A DNA stretch of 6,696 bases from Candidatus Peregrinibacteria bacterium (lineage in GTDB: Bacteria; Patescibacteriota; Gracilibacteria; UM-FILTER-43-11). The notes beneath the pieces are model-generated. The model was not told the DNA's origin and made no database searches. It worked only from the letters and a program-made list of their open reading frames with translations. The stretch is from NCBI GenBank assembly GCA_016220125.1, contig JACRIF010000089.1, forward strand, positions 1-6,696. The letters run 5' to 3'. The position numbers were made by a program, and so were the translations under genes. How positions within the stretch are numbered: the stretch's first letter is position 1; each line of letters begins with the position of its first letter. Shown here piece after piece: positions 6,022 to 6,696 of the stretch.

Positions 6022-6381
6022 ATGGATTCCAAGCAATTCGGAAAGCACGGAGAAGGGTTGGCCGCCGATTTCCTGAAAAAGGAGGGATACGAAATCCTGG
6101 GCAGGAACTATCGGAAAAGGGGCGGGGAAATCGACATCATCGCCTTCGATCCAAGCCATCGGGAAATCGTGTTCGTCGAAGTGAAAAGCCGTCGCAATCG
6201 CGCGTTCGGTGGCCCCGAGGAGGCGATCAGCGATCAAAAGATACGCAAAATGGCTGAGACGGCCGAGCTCTGGCTATCCGAAAACGGAAAGGAAAAGGAG
6301 GAGTGGAGAGTGGACCTCATCGGAATCGAGAGCAGCAGGCACGGAAAATATGAAATAGCCCATTGGACCAATATCAGTTAG
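6022..6381 (+). CDS. yraN: YraN family protein (UPF0102), endonuclease-fold
   Basis: YraN proteins are small, widespread, and carry a restriction-endonuclease-like (PD-(D/E)xK-type) fold. Their cellular role is not settled. The 119-residue length is normal. The family opening GKHGEGLAADFLKKEGYEIL is at residues 7-26, followed by NYRKRGGEIDIIA with D38 and FVEVKSRR with E53 and K55. These are the metal-binding and catalytic-type positions, and all are present. FGGPEEAI and KIRKM continue the usual pattern, and WRVDLIGIE near residue 95 matches the C-terminal RFDVIxI signature. The start at ATG 6022 is correct for the family length; no Shine-Dalgarno is present because the heptamer repeat fills the spacer. 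The next gene starts 4 bases after its stop, implying co-transcription. Confidence 0.95.
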   Translation: MDSKQFGKHGEGLAADFLKKEGYEILGRNYRKRGGEIDIIAFDPSHREIVFVEVKSRRNRAFGGPEEAISDQKIRKMAETAELWLSENGKEKEEWRVDLIGIESSRHGKYEIAHWTNIS

Positions 6382-6385
6382 CTCC

Positions 6386-6696
6386 ATGACCAATAAAACC
6401 AAATCCATCGTCGCTTTTGCGATCTGCATGGCCCTGGCGGCCGGCATCTACCTATGGACCGGCCCCTTAAATCGGGGAACGGTGTCGATCACCGGTGAAA
6501 CGGCAAACGCCCTTGTGAGCACAATCGAGGGAACCACCCAATGCGTCGCGGACCCCTGCCTGGTTTCAATGACCTCGGGGATGCATGAGCTCACCGTGCA
6601 AAAAGACGGATTTTTTCCTGAAAAGGTGAAGGTGGCGGTCAAACGGTTCAAAACGGAGTCCGTCCAAGTGGCGGTGAAAAAAATCCCAAACCTCAA
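6386..6696 (+). CDS. Membrane-anchored PEGA-like domain protein, cut by the right edge
   Basis: An open frame begins at ATG 6386, four bases after the yraN stop, and stays open to the window end (103 codons seen). Residues 1-6 are short and basic (MTNKTK), followed by a hydrophobic segment at about 7-24, so it is a signal anchor or signal peptide with the rest outside the membrane. Residues 31-99 resemble a PEGA domain, a small beta-sheet module in surface and secreted proteins: GTVSITGE, then PCLVSMTSGMHELTV and KDGFFPEKVKV, in which the G-H-L-V-KDGF pattern is the usual signature. Cys53 and Cys58 lie five residues apart and could form a disulfide; Cys14 lies in the membrane segment. The downstream part, probably more domains, is not visible. 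The gene is oriented with yraN and nearly abuts it. The PEGA call rests on pattern only. Confidence 0.72.
   Translation, partial: MTNKTKSIVAFAICMALAAGIYLWTGPLNRGTVSITGETANALVSTIEGTTQCVADPCLVSMTSGMHELTVQKDGFFPEKVKVAVKRFKTESVQVAVKKIPNL

Overview
The window is a gene-dense bacterial segment, moderately GC-rich in its genes, with short AT-richer spacers. It holds parts of two genes at the edges and seven complete genes. All are conserved housekeeping families: DnaJ, YmdB-type phosphodiesterase, CtpA-type S41 protease, DUF192 lipoprotein, NrdR, Dgt-like dNTPase, a polyprenol/diacylglycerol kinase-like membrane protein, YraN, and a membrane-anchored PEGA-like protein. No rRNA, tRNA, CRISPR, phage or IS gene is visible. 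The S41 protease sequence and the neighbourhood remind me of candidate-phylum bacteria (Patescibacteria, Peregrinibacteria-like). That is an impression from memory, not a demonstrated placement. None of the start codons is preceded by a convincing Shine-Dalgarno sequence at normal spacing.

Layout. Positions 1-825 (+) are the last three quarters of dnaJ, with an in-frame TAA at 364-366 inside otherwise continuous, well-conserved coding sequence. Positions 826-969 are a spacer with a hairpin and an 11-bp tandem repeat in two opposed blocks. Positions 970-3000 (+) are a tight pair, ymdB then a CtpA-like protease, 9 bp apart. Convergent to them, on the minus strand, are dgt (5231-4089), nrdR (3996-3550) and a DUF192 lipoprotein (ending at 3025). 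A second array of the same 11-bp repeat lies between dgt and nrdR. Positions 5232-5401 are a divergent spacer rich in small inverted repeats. On the plus strand follow the lipid kinase-like gene (5402-5986), a 7-bp tandem repeat, yraN (6022-6381), and a PEGA-like gene that runs off the right edge.

How the genes relate. dgt and nrdR both lower or restrain dNTP pools, one by hydrolysing dNTPs and the other by repressing ribonucleotide reductase genes, so their adjacency makes functional sense. The protease, DUF192 lipoprotein, lipid kinase-like protein and PEGA-like protein are envelope-associated. DnaJ belongs to the protein-folding machinery.

Most unusual features: the premature TAA in dnaJ; the 11-bp repeat family present in two spacers about 3.1 kb apart with exact 11-bp phase; and the separate 7-bp repeat before yraN. 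I see no evidence for a wholly new multi-gene system. The repeats are the part that the ordinary gene content does not explain.
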